From contig JARUPZ010000014.1 in NCBI GenBank assembly GCA_031213475.1, positions 5,363,775 through 5,427,774 of the forward strand: DNA of 64,000 nucleotides, given 5' to 3'. The DNA is from Nereocystis luetkeana. Taxonomy: Eukaryota; Sar; Phaeophyceae; Laminariales; Laminariaceae. Positions within the stretch are counted from its first letter, which is position 1; each line of letters starts with the position of its first letter. Below the pieces are notes generated by a model. That model did not search any database and was not told where the DNA came from. It saw nothing but the letters and a program-made list of their open reading frames with translations. The position numbers were made by a program, and so were the translations under genes. Positions 45,233 through 55,521 of the stretch are shown in pieces.

Positions 45233-45544
45233 ACCATGATATGCTCACGCGGCGGAGGTTTCGACGCACTACCTCAAGCCGACCGTCAGCTCGCATGTGA
45301 GTCGCTTCGCTCAGCCCACAATAAAAAAAAAAACGAAAAGCCGATCTGGGCTATATATTTAGACGCACTACTGCTGTGTGTTGTGCATGTATGACAGTTT
45401 CAAAATACATGTGGATGCTCTATTAATCGTGTTGGAATATCATATCGAGAGCTTCGATAAGTGTTGGATATCGTATCGAAGTCATGTGGATATACATGTT
45501 GGATATCGATATAAATTTACATGTACGAAAGTTCACACCTCGGA

Positions 45545-45842
45545 TAGAACATCGATTACCAGTTCATGATCTAGATCATTCAAGACAGATAGATAGATAG
45601 ATAGATCGTGCAATATCGATCTTGCACGTATTATCTAGCTCATGTTGCCGGGTGGGAGTCGTGCAATCGGCGCGATCTATCTAGGGCATGTTTTCCTAGG
45701 TTGAGCATGTACATACACATCATACGCAGATAGATCTCGCACAATCTCTCGCAAAGGCAAGTGAACAACTACAGTAGATCGTGTAGATGATCTGTAGATA
45801 GACATACCATTATCTATCTGTACACCCTGTGTCCGAGGCGTG
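45545..45842 (+). repeat. R5 copy 6
   Basis: Very close to copy 5 (GATCTAGCTCATGTTGCCGG, GCGATCTATCTAGGGCATG), preceded by a (GATA)n stretch. Confidence 0.7.
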
Positions 45843-46297
45843 TCAACTTTTCTTCTTCGTGTTACATGTCCGTGTCTCTCGTGCTTTCTGAACTGCGAAC
45901 GCAGTCCGCGCATAGAACAATCACCCCGCTACGTAACAAGAAACACACACACAGTTTCTAGTCCTGCAGTACAAAAAACAGAAAATTCAAGCGCCTGGAA
46001 CCACACTTTCAAACTTCAGCGACGAGGTCCGCTCCGAAAAACACGAGAAGTGCTGTCGCTTTGGCACACTCACGGGAATGCACAAAAGGAGCTCATAATC
46101 TGCCCTGCTGAATGTTCGCTAGATGGAAACGTTCGGAGCTCGACCAGAAAAACAAAATGTCCTCGGGAAAAAAAAAACGGCGGTAGACGTGATGCCAGTG
46201 TCTGTGTTTATTGGGATTTTTGGCAACAGCGGCTTTTTGTCTATGGCAGTGCATTGACAGGTGAAGGTGTAATGCGGAGTTCAACTGGTACAAACCG

Positions 46298-46562
46298 AGT
46301 AGGTTTTGCAATCTGGGAGAAAGGATCTTTAGGGGTGTTTTTGATTTGAAAATTGCGTGGCGCGGTCTGCACTTCGGAATGGAGCAATTTCCTGCTTCGA
46401 TGCAACAACGTGTATGGCCAGTTTTGGCCCGTTTTGGCTGCGGTTTGGGGTCAGGATTAGGGTCAGGGGTTGGGTCTTCGCCCGTGCCCTGATCCCAACA
46501 GGAATCAATGCACCTGAACAGCCTACCAACCTAGAGATCCTTTCGACCCAGATTGTGACGGA
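46298..46562. mobile_element. R6 copy 3
   Basis: Same ends and flanks of the core, but the hexamer is degraded to GGTCAGGATTAGGGTCAGGG. Confidence 0.65.
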
Positions 46563-46767
46563 ACCTCGACAAACGTGCCTGTGAATAGGACTGAAGATGC
46601 TTGGGATGTGAGGGGCACGCAACTTGAAAAAACACATATATCGTCACCATCTGTGGTACTTACTACAGCTGTACGCACCTCCTTCAAGTGCCGCCCGGCA
46701 AGGACGCCGTGGTGGCTCAGAAAGTTTTTTTTCCCAAAATGTGATAACCTCGCCACCGTAGAACGTC

Positions 46768-46912
46768 TCAGTAGTTTTGTCTCCCCCCAAACGGGACTGC
46801 AGTCCTTGAAGGGTTAACCCTTTTAGGACCCCAGTGCCGTTTTGGGGGCAAACTACTTATAATGAAAGTATTTTGTCCCCACATATGGGAGTGCGGTTCT
46901 AAAAGGGTTGAA
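46768..46912. mobile_element. M1 copies 16a (half) and 16b (full), sharing one TTAA
   Basis: A right half (46768-46817) ends in GGGTTAACCC, where the second, full copy (46814-46912) begins. The shared TTAA indicates insertion of one copy at the end of another. Confidence 0.8.
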
Positions 46913-46962
46913 GCGCTACCGTGAGACCGTCCTTGAACAGCCTTGAGCAATAGTACCACTGT

Positions 46963-47293
46963 ATTTTTTTATTTTATTTTTTAAATCATCACTTTCACTT
47001 TCCAGCCTAACTCGTAGGAGGCATTTACCCTCGACGACCTTCTGGACAAGCCGTGGTCACAGGTGTCCACCCTTCTCCCCCCGGTACGTGCCTTTATTTT
47101 GTCGCGCATAGGGTTCAGCATTCCCACAGCTCGTCGATTTTCATCGAATGTAGCTAACTCACGCTCTCGCGCTTTCCGCTAATCAATTTCTTTTTTGCAA
47201 GAAAAAGCCACGAGCATGCGCTCGGTGGGACTTGAACCCGCGAAATTGATCTTGATAGGCACGCGGACCACCTACCAAGCCACCGGGGACGCC
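46963..47293 (-). mobile_element. SINE-A copy 1, tRNA-derived
   Basis: The minus strand starts GGCGTCCCCGGTGGCTTGG with an A-box-like segment and a B box GGGTTCAAGTCCC. A unique body of about 200 bp follows, then an A-rich tail (AAAATAAAATAAAAAAATA). This is the organisation of a Pol III-driven SINE. It is the best complete copy of this family here. Confidence 0.85.
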
Positions 47294-47891
47294 GATGTCT
47301 GGGGTATAGTGTCGCGTTCTCGCCGCTGGGGAAAATTTCTTAATTACAATTTCTTAAGCGTGCACCAAAAAAAGGAGCGTTGTGTTCTTATTTGGATTTT
47401 CAGTATTCTTGGACCGGTACATACATTTATACTTCCGTTCCCCTCGCTGCCTCGGCAAGGAATGCTGCGAGGCATGCCCTAACAGGCTAATAGCGAGTGG
47501 GGTAGGTCTTTCTGGCGGGTGTAAGGCCGGACTCACCCTCAAGGAGTGATACCTTCTTGCTGCTGCCTGTGGCCGCGAGGCTCAGGCGGCAGTAGAGTTG
47601 GGTCGTACGTGGTGCGTCAGGCACGGAGACCTACGATTCGCGCGTTTTTTTAGGCAGCTGCGGCAGAGCAGCAATGCTCAATCGGGGGGTCCGTGCGCGG
47701 AGGCAGGCGCCACCACAGGCCACACTACGGCACAGTCTATTGCGCCGGTAGGAGGCTGGATTCGACGACGAGGGAGGAGGGAGACTGAGCGTCGACGTGC
47801 GGGGAAGAGACGGATTGACCTCCCCCTGCGCGAGATTTTTTTTTTTCCCAGATCAGAACCGCAAGTAAGTGCGAGGAGCATTTTGTTTTTC

Positions 47892-48023
47892 AGGATGACG
47901 GAGAAAGGGAAACGACTGGAAGGGAATGGCAACGAGTGCACGCGCAAAGGAGCGGGTGGATTGGGCCAAGGCGATGATGCGGCCATGAAGTACGGCAGGA
48001 AGACGGTGCATGGAGACCCATGA
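47892..48023 (+). other. Small open frame, 42 codons, unassigned
   Basis: ATG after TTTTTCAG, ending in TGA. Encodes a Lys/Gly-rich peptide (MTEKGKRLEGNGNECTRKGA). There is no homology I recognise and no partner exon. Confidence 0.15.
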
Positions 48024-48621
48024 TTTGCGCGCACACTATCATCACGAGAGAAGCAGTCATAGTTTGTTTTTCCCTGGTATTGTTTTTCACGAGGCAGAAT
48101 AGTATCTACCGGTACTCGTCACTGGTCTTCGTAGTTTAACGAGTTGTATACCCTTCATGGGGAATAACCTACGCAATTATCAGGGACGTGGTATCATAAC
48201 TGTGCTGCACCTTTTTGTGTCAGACAGTCCAGGAAGAGATGGCGATCGTTGATATTCGTGTGGTAGTAAGGTTCGATTGCTCCTTTTTTCACTGCATATC
48301 CGCGAGTCTTCACTCTGACAGCACTCCAGATAGCAGGCAGGCGTGTTCCTCTTTCGTTTTCACGACTACCGTGCGTTTCGTACGGTGCAGGCAGCACTTC
48401 AGACAGCATCCGCTGTAGTCAGCAGCCACGAGTTGGTTAGTGGTGGGAACGGGGGTACTCTTCTATATTATAGTTGAGAGGATATACCCGCGGCCATGTT
48501 AGTTCAGTTTCGCACATTGGTTTTATCTTGTGTGCGCTTTTTCCGTCTCGTGTATTTTGAGGCAGCCGAATTTTCGTTTTTATTTGTTTTTCGGATCTTC
48601 CTAGGGCTCCAGCACCTTTGT

Positions 48622-48680
48622 GTGACCACGGACTCCTTCGTCAGAGAGTTAATGTCAGAACAACAACAACAACAATATAC
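48622..48680 (+). repeat. (CAA)n-tailed repeat end
   Basis: GTGACCACGGACTCCTTCGT then CAGAGAGTTAATGTCAGAA and (CAA)n. The same 50 bp occurs inverted at 41143-41198, and a shorter relative at 4183-4240. Possibly the 3' end of a retroposon with a CAA tail. Confidence 0.6.
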
Positions 48681-49650
48681 TAAGGCATGCAGGAGACGTG
48701 AGGGGTATACACTACGTATACACCTGGTATACAACGAACATCATGACGGCCGTGAAAACCCAAATGGCAGGAAATGGTTATTACACATATATATAAAACT
48801 CAGAAATATCGCGATATTTGGGTTTAGAGCCAAATTATGTGCCTATCGAGTTTTATACCAACGGCGGGACAAATATACGGCGATATTTTCGCGATACGTG
48901 GTCCGCAACACACAAATATATGATTGGGGTGTTTTTACCCTAAACATATATTTGTGTTCTCTTTTCGTGTTGGTAGAGCCGAATCTGGCTGACAAAAATG
49001 GAAACAGCCTGTCCCCTCTACTCGGTCATCCGATCATCACCTTGCCAGCAAGGACAACAACAACAGCGGCAGTGGCCGCCACGACTTTTGGTTGAATGAT
49101 TACGGCAGTCGGGTGCTCCCTTGGTCGGGCAGGGGCGGATGCACGGGATGCCCGGGTTCAGCGGCACCAGCACATCATCCAGTACTCCGGCTGGGCGTCT
49201 TTCTGCCGGCGCTGCCCCAAACCCACATGTCCCAAACACACGGCACGCCCCACCCTATCCGGGAACAACAACCGGATAGCGCCAACCAGATCTTTGGTTT
49301 TTGGCGGACACGCCTCAGCAAGAGCAGGAGACGCGTCCGCGCTGCGGCCTCGTCTATGCCCACAGCGGGCGCTGTAGCCTGTCGAGCTACATAGAGAAGC
49401 AGCAGCAGCAGCAGCAGCAGCTATATGTCCTCCAGCCCATCCTATGCTGTACAGCAGTGTATCCTTCGTGTTTGTTGGACTTGCTGACGACTATTTACTT
49501 AACCCATGTTTTACCTCACGTTCTACTGGCAAAGGACCAGATATCGAGTTTTATATCGAGGGATTTGCGTTTACGAAAATCGCGATATTGAAGTCGGCGC
49601 AAAGAGTCGAAATATCATCCTCTCCTGAGTTTTATACATGTCTATTAATA

Positions 49651-50138
49651 GGGCCTTTCCTCGGGATTAACCCCGCGGACTGTGGAATCGCGGCGAATCA
49701 ACCATGCATAACAGACTGACGAATGAGGAGTAAACAATGACAAAGCACCATAAGAAAGATAAAATCACGGCGAACCCAATGGCGGTGTTGTTGTTAATCG
49801 TGTTGGTGGTTCAATCGTGGTAAAAATTCCATCCCGTGGTAAAAATTCCGTCGTCATACCGCCCTTCCCACTTCGCAAAAAAAAAAACAGCACAGCTGTC
49901 ATTCGATTCGCCGTGGTTTTGTCTTTCATATATTACGGGGGGGCCATACAATAGTAAATGGGACCACATATTGATGGTAAAAATAGCGAAATATAGAGGC
50001 GTTTGTGTGTACCGTAGGTCCTATTTAATATGGTCCCCCGTAATAGTGCTTGTCATTGTACGCTCCTCATTCACCGATCTGTTACGGTTGATTCACCGCG
50101 ATTCCACGGTCCGCGGGATAAATCCCGGGGAAAGACCC
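49651..50138. mobile_element. Foldback element with about 95-bp arms
   Basis: The left arm begins GGGCCTTTCCTCGGGATTAA. The right arm ends as its complement (GGGTCTTTCCCCGGGATTTA). Arms match over about 95 bp and are flanked by TA. M2 copy k lies at the inner edge of the right arm. Confidence 0.72.
49931..50045. mobile_element. M2 copy k, inside a foldback element
   Basis: TA-flanked and inverted. It sits at the inner edge of the right arm of the element at 49651-50138. Confidence 0.83.
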
Positions 50139-50398
50139 TAAAAGCGAAGGCAGTGTCCCGCCGTCGCTCGTGAGGCGACACGTGGCCTATTATAGAGCAG
50201 TGCTGTTGCTGGACGCTCGAGAGAGCTCAGGAGTGATCGTGTCACTGCAAGGTTCTGCGGTTGACGCCGCCCGCAATTGAAGCGAGTCCAGGATTTCGAC
50301 AGCTTGACAGCGATTGACAGTGGCTGATCGCTGATTGCGCCACATTCCCAAGAGTTGCAACTCTTATTCGCATCAAGACGGCGAATTTACTATTATAT

Positions 50399-50579
50399 GA
50401 ACCCTTTTAGAACCGCAGTCCCGTTTTGGGGACAAACCACTCAAACAACTTCAAGTAGTTTGTCCCCAAAACGGGACTGCGGTTCTTAACCCCTTTAGAA
50501 CCGCAGTCCCGATTTGGGGACAAAGTACTTGAAATTTGAGTGGATTGTCCCCAAAACTGGACTGCGGTTCTAAGGTTAA
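50399..50579. mobile_element. M1 copies 17a and 17b in tandem
   Basis: Two complete copies meet at the shared TTAA 50486-50489. The first lacks its terminal GGGG, consistent with insertion at an existing element end. Confidence 0.85.
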
Positions 50580-50639
50580 TAGTGGTTCGGTTGAACAAAT
50601 CCACAAACCCCAACATCTGCAACATACATACATATACTG

Positions 50640-50735
50640 GCATGCTTGAAGCCGGTAGAGCCGACCGATTGGCCCCGATCAATGGGAGAGGTTCTAGATG
50701 CTCATCGAGGGTTTAGTTGAAGGGCTTCGAATACG
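50640..50735 (+). repeat. Dispersed repeat, partner of 51855-51960
   Basis: GCTTGAAGCCGGTAGAGCCG to GTTGAAGGGCTTCGAATAC, repeated with moderate divergence 1.2 kb to the right. Confidence 0.7.
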
Positions 50736-50811
50736 CGTGTGCGTGTTCTTCACATTAGAGCCGTTCTTTCTACCCGTCGACATCCAGCACATTTTTTTTT
50801 TTGTTGTCCGC

Positions 50812-51003
50812 GAGGGGACACGGACCTCACACGGTGGTAGTGGAGTACCGAGGAAATCTAGCCGGAACACTGCGAGCAGCGCTAAACCCGGCAGTTTCAA
50901 CAACAGGTGAGAAAATAAAGGGCACTCGATGAGTGCAAATCAATTTTCCCACTGATTAGAACAGATACTACACATGATCTCAACCAAAAGGCCGAGAAGG
51001 TAC
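50812..51003 (-). ncRNA. U2 spliceosomal snRNA
   Basis: The minus strand reads CTTCTCGGCCTTTTGG near the 5' end, then GTGTAGTATCTGTTCT, the branch-point recognition region. Next come a stem-loop IIa (ATCAGT...ATTGAT), a hairpin GCACTC-ATC-GAGTGC, and a U-rich Sm-like site (TTTATTTTCT). A stem-loop III follows (GCCGG...CCGGC), then a final hairpin GGTA-CTCCAC-TACC that matches stem-loop IV. About 190 nt, the usual U2 length. The exact ends are estimates. No promoter element was assigned. Confidence 0.9.
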
Positions 51004-51261
51004 GAGTCGTATATACCATGGAGGAGCGGGGCTTCTCTCGCGGATGCCGTCGACGGTGGGGAAGACCCGGGTTGAGTCGGTTGAGGGGGGTGTTGGCGCC
51101 GGGTCATCAAGATTGGTAGAAATTGGAGGTTGGGCGGGGCGAGGTCAAGACACCGAGCCCCACCAGGATGCTCCACTTCACGTCTTCCGGCGGTGAGCAG
51201 CGCTGCTTGCCGACGACTATGACGAGACCCCAGACATTGCTACCCTGGGCAACGTACGTGG

Positions 51262-51440
51262 GGACTCGACACCCAGATATACTCGCCCCACCCCACGCCA
51301 CAAGCTCTCCTGAATTCCTTTTGTCTGATGTACGCCTGAAGAACATTCCTATGGCTACCGATCGCTCTTCTGCTAATATAAGAACTTTTCATTTCATGGT
51401 CCTATCTCCGCTAAGGAACAGTACTCTCGTCTAACCTGCT
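51262..51440 (+). repeat. Dispersed repeat, partner of 12085-12275
   Basis: See partner. Similarity continues at 51447-51480 with 12275-12310 (CCCCCTACCTCTCACYTCT). Confidence 0.7.
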
Positions 51441-51854
51441 ATATCCCCCCTACCTCTCACCTCTCTACCAGAACACCTTTACGTACAGGATACACGACAC
51501 AGGACAGTTGTGCAAGCAATGATCTACTCTAAACTAAGAAAGGAAATCATACGGCACCTCCTATCGTACAGCAAGAAACGGATGTGTACCAGGTACGGGG
51601 TATCCCCTACCAATATGCCTCTAATTATAACGACCGTTTTGATTCAATATTAGTATACACACTGTCCCTATATTCAGAGACAGAGTGGCATCCTACAAGT
51701 TAGGGTGAGGGGGAGAAATAATAACGGCATACTCTTCAAGAGCGCAAGCACAAGAACACTCCAGCAGAGAAACGGAAGCGTACGGCACGGTACCGGACAT
51801 TCCTGTATGAAACATCCATAGCCGTGTGGGGCCTCCAAAATCTACAGCATATGC

Positions 51855-51960
51855 TTGATGCTTGAAGCAGATAGAGCCGGTCGCTGGCCTACACTCGACC
51901 AATGGGAGGGGTTTGTGGCGCTGGTCGAGGTTTTAGTGGAAGGGCTTCGAATACCGTGAC
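51855..51960 (+). repeat. Dispersed repeat, partner of 50640-50735
   Basis: GCTTGAAGCAGATAGAGCCG to GTGGAAGGGCTTCGAATAC. U2 lies between the two copies. Confidence 0.7.
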
Positions 51961-51984
51961 AGTTGCAAGGGTACAAGACTACTG

Positions 51985-54358
51985 GTCTGTACACCTGGAG
52001 GGTGCTTTGGGCTTTGGTCTGCCTGTTATTTTCCATTTGTTATTTTTTCCTCGGTTCTTTGTCTTACTCAGTTTACAAGCACTGTGTCGCAGTAAGAAAC
52101 GGAAGCGTACGGAATCTCCTATCCTACACGTATGAACGGAAACGGCGACAAAATATACCATGGCGGGAGGGCCCCAAATCTTCCATGTTGCTATTGATAG
52201 CAATGCTGTCATTATTAATAGTGTGCCGGGAGGAACGGAATCGAGAGTCGATAATGGAGGAAAGAATGCTTGCGTACGTACTGTTGGGAGAACAGGAGCC
52301 CGGTCTGTACGGTCTGCCAAGCTATCCACACATGCTCTGATCGATTAGTCACCCGGTCTGTATGGTATGGGAAGCTATCCACAGGTGATCTGAACGGATA
52401 GTACCACAAACTGCTGCGGCGCTGCAACTACCTGGAGGGTGATTTGTGCTTCGGTTTGCCTGTTGTTTCCTTTGGTTTCTAGTTATGCACTTGTTTATAT
52501 GCAGTGGTGCTTTTGCTTGTTCCTCTCAAGTGCCTGCCACATCTCCTGAGGGGAGGCACGGCAGATCTTTCTTTTATTTTTCGTTCTTCGTCATTAGATT
52601 CGTTTCTTTGTTTTTCTCTCTTTCATAGAATGTGTACGTCGTGCCTGTCGCATTCAGTGTGTGTTCTTCACATAAAACCGTTGTTTCCACCCGTCGACAC
52701 CCAGCACAACAACCAGCGTCCGTTCCGATTTCTTCGATCCTATCATTAATAATAGAAGAGATACAAGTTCTGTGGTCACAAAGCTACGCCACAGAAGAGA
52801 TTAGATCATACGTTGCCACGTATGACGAGCCTGCTCTGCTTGTTTCGTTTAGTCTGACGCCAAGAGGCTGGGCATAGTTGACGAACGCATGACGGAGACT
52901 GCAGTCAGGGTAGGTAGCAAGGTATCAGGCGGACTAGCAGGAAGAACCTCGCTGGGCTATGCTACTCGTACCACAAACTGCTGCCGCCACCTGGATGGTG
53001 GTTTGTGCTTTGGTTTGCCCGTTATTTACCCTTGGTGATTTGTCTTACTCTGTTTACAAGGACTGATAGGCTTCTTTTTTTTCCCAGCTCTTTCTTTTCA
53101 AGTGTTTGCCACATCGCCTGCGGGGGCGGGGGGGGGGCACGACATTTTGTTTCTTTTTTTCTTCTTTTTTTCTTTTTCTCTTTCGATTTGTCTTCGTTCT
53201 TTTTGTTTTTTCTTTGTTTCCTTTCATTTCTCAGTTTCATAGAATGTGTATGTCGTATCTGTCGTATGTGTGTGTGTGTGTTCTTCACATTAAACCGTTC
53301 TTTCTACCCGTCGACATCCAGCACAACCAGTGTCCGTGCCGATTCTTCAATCCTAGAAGAGATACAAGTTCTGTGGTCACAAAGCTACGCCACAGAGATA
53401 CTACGTTGCCACGTGTGCAGTATGCACTGCAGTGGGCAATGCAAAGCGTATATAGCATGATGACATGGCATAGTATTGCCCACTGCTGCGCTTACTGCAT
53501 ACCAGGTACCAGGTACCTGTTTTTTTGTTTGTTTTGTTTTTTGACTGGTACGTGGCAACGTGGTATCTCTGCTGTGGCGGAGCTTTGTGACCACATAACT
53601 TGTATATCTTTTGTGATAAATAATAGGATTGAAGAATGGGCGCGGACACTGGTTGTGCTGGATGTTGACGGGTAGAAAGAAAGAACACACACACATGCTA
53701 CGTTGCCACGTACGCAGTGAGCACAATGGGCAATGAAATGCCATGTATCATACTGGATACGACAGGCACGAGTTACACATTCTATGAAACAGAGAAACGA
53801 AAGGGAACAAAGAAAAAAACAAAAACAAGGAAGACAAATCGAATAAGAAAAGTAGGATGATATGGCGTTGCACTCCCTGCTCTTGCTTACTATTTTTTTT
53901 TTTTTTTTCCATCCCATTCATTATCTTCGCACATCTTCTTCTCTCTCTCCTTCCAACTCGTAACTCAGATCCGGGGTCACATAGCAGGCTCTTCTCCCCC
54001 CTTCCCGCTACGGTACGTGCCTTCATTTTTATCGCGAGAAGATTTCAGCCTTTTCTTCCCTCGTCGACTCGCATCGAATTGTGCCTACCCACGCTGCAAG
54101 GCGCTCTCAACAATTGAATCCCTTTTTTTATTTTTGCAAATAAAGTCAAAGTCCGACCCTCCTAGGGCTCGAACCCAGGACTCAAACAAGTAGAATTCGA
54201 GGTTAACCACTTGAACCACCGGGGCGACCTGCATAATAACAATGTACGATAATATATGTAGCTTAGTTTTTTCACCACATAACGTGTATTTCTCTGTAGA
54301 ATTGAATAATCGGCATGGACACTGGTTGTGCCGGATGTCGAGGGGTAGAAAGAACGGC
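51985..54358. repeat. R8 local repeat mosaic
   Basis: The module CCTGGAGGGTG, TTTGTGCTTTGGTTTGCC occurs at 51991, 52433 and 52988. The module TTCTTCACATTAAACCGTTC, TACCCGTCGACATCCAGCAC, GTTCTGTGGTCACAAAGC occurs at 52665 and 53280. It recurs inverted at 53562-53690 and 54240-54358, with part at 50745-50795 beside U2. Unit and ends unclear. No coding frame. Confidence 0.65.
53892..54229 (-). mobile_element. SINE-B copy 1, tRNA-derived
   Basis: The minus strand starts GGTCGCCCCGGTGGTTCAAG with an A-box-like TGGTTCAAGTGGTTAACC and a perfect B box GGGTTCGAGCC. The body differs from SINE-A, though both share the CCCCTTC...GTACGTGCCTTCATTTTTATCGCG theme (first part CGGTACGTGCCTTCA). A long A tail lies at 53892. 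Confidence 0.88.
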
Positions 54359-54465
54359 TCAACCCGTTTAGGGCCGCAGTCTCCTTCTCGGGACAATTGG
54401 GGACAAACGACTTGGAATTTGAGTGGTGTGTCCCCAAAACGGGACTGGAGTTCTAAAAGGGTTAA
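54359..54465. mobile_element. M1 copy 18
   Basis: Lies between the local repeat at 54233-54358 and the tail of SINE-A copy 2. The left arm has an extra CTCGGGACAATT stretch. Confidence 0.78.
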
Positions 54466-54486
54466 TGTCACACACATAGTCACACG

Positions 54487-54842
54487 TTTTTCGTTTTTCA
54501 TCACCACTTTTACTCTCCAGCTTTACTCGTCGTGGAGGTTTCACCCTCAGCCATGTTTCTGGGCAATGACAGGCCGTGGTCACAGGTGTCGACCCTTCTT
54601 CCCGCCCGGTACGTGCCTACATTGTTATCGCGCATAGGGTTCAGCATGTCCACTGCTCGTCGATTTTCGTCGAATGTTGCTGCGTAGCTCACGTCGTCGC
54701 GCTTTCCGCTATTAATAATAATATTCTAGGAAGGAAAAAGTACCTATCAACAGTTGTACGGGTATGCACTCGGGAAAGACCCGAACCCACGAAAACGATC
54801 TTGGTAGGCACGCGGACCGCTTACACCAAGCCATCGGGGACC
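54487..54842 (-). mobile_element. SINE-A copy 2
   Basis: Head at 54842 (GGTCCCCGATGGCTTGG). The B-box region is degraded (GGGTTCGGGTC). About 30 extra bases near 54710-54760 include a TATTAATAATAATA stretch. The tail is a T-rich run on the plus strand near 54487. Confidence 0.85.
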
Positions 54843-55175
54843 TTTTTTTTTCTTTTTTTTTTTCAACATCACTTTTACTTTCCAGCCTTACTCGTGGGAG
54901 GTTTTACCCTCAACGAGCTTCTGGACAAGCCGTGGTCACAGGTGTCCACCCTTCTCCCCCCCGGTACGTGCCTTTATTTTTTGTCGCGCATAGGGTTCAG
55001 CATTCCCACTGCTCGTCGATTTTCATCGAATGTAGCTAACTCACGCTCTCGCGCTTTCCGCTAATCAATTTCTTTTTTGCAAGACAAAGCCACGAGCATG
55101 CACTCGGTGAGACTTGAACCCACGAAATTGATCTTGATAGGCACGCGGACCACCTACCAAGACACCGGGGAGGCC
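54843..55175 (-). mobile_element. SINE-A copy 3
   Basis: Head ends at 55175, with B box GGGTTCAAGTCTC. Its A-rich tail abuts the head of copy 2 without spacer, so the two are arranged head to tail. Confidence 0.87.
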
Positions 55176-55180
55176 GGCTC

Positions 55181-55521
55181 TTTTTTTTTTTTTTTTTTTT
55201 CCATCCCATTCATTATCTTCGCACATCTTCTTCTTTCTCTCCTTCCAACTCGTAACTCAGATCCGGGGTCACATAGCAGGCTCTTCTCCCCCCTTCCCGC
55301 TACGGTACGTGCCTTCATTTTTTATCGCGAGAAGATTTCAGCCTTTTCTTCCCTCGTCGACTCGCATCGAATTGTGCCTACCCACGCTGCAAGGCGCTCT
55401 CAACAATTGAATCCCTTTTTTATTTTTGCAAATAAAGTCAAAGTCCGACCCTCCTAGGGCTCGAACCCAGGACTCAAACAAGTAGAATTCGAGGTTAACC
55501 ACTTGAACCACCGGGGCGACC
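55181..55521 (-). mobile_element. SINE-B copy 2
   Basis: Nearly identical to SINE-B copy 1, so one or both are young. Its A tail abuts the head of SINE-A copy 3. Confidence 0.88.

Larger units (their letters stand above)
47294..49650. other. No gene recognised
   Basis: GC-rich islands (47.58-48.03 and 49.02-49.40 kb) and AT-rich parts. A 199-codon plus-strand frame (48496-49095) runs through a (CAA)n repeat end and lacks domain features. Confidence 0.55.

Noticed and set aside
48185-48295. Possible Pol III gene (GGTTCGATTGCTCC before TTTTTT)
   Set aside because: The putative T arm does not pair and no A box was found.
48496-49095. 199-codon plus-strand frame
   Set aside because: Runs through a (CAA)n repeat end, has no domain features and no splice or homology support.
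54160-54229. Stand-alone tRNA gene with GGGTTCGAGCC box
   Set aside because: It is the head of SINE-B. The same head with the same body and A tail recurs at 55.18-55.52 kb.
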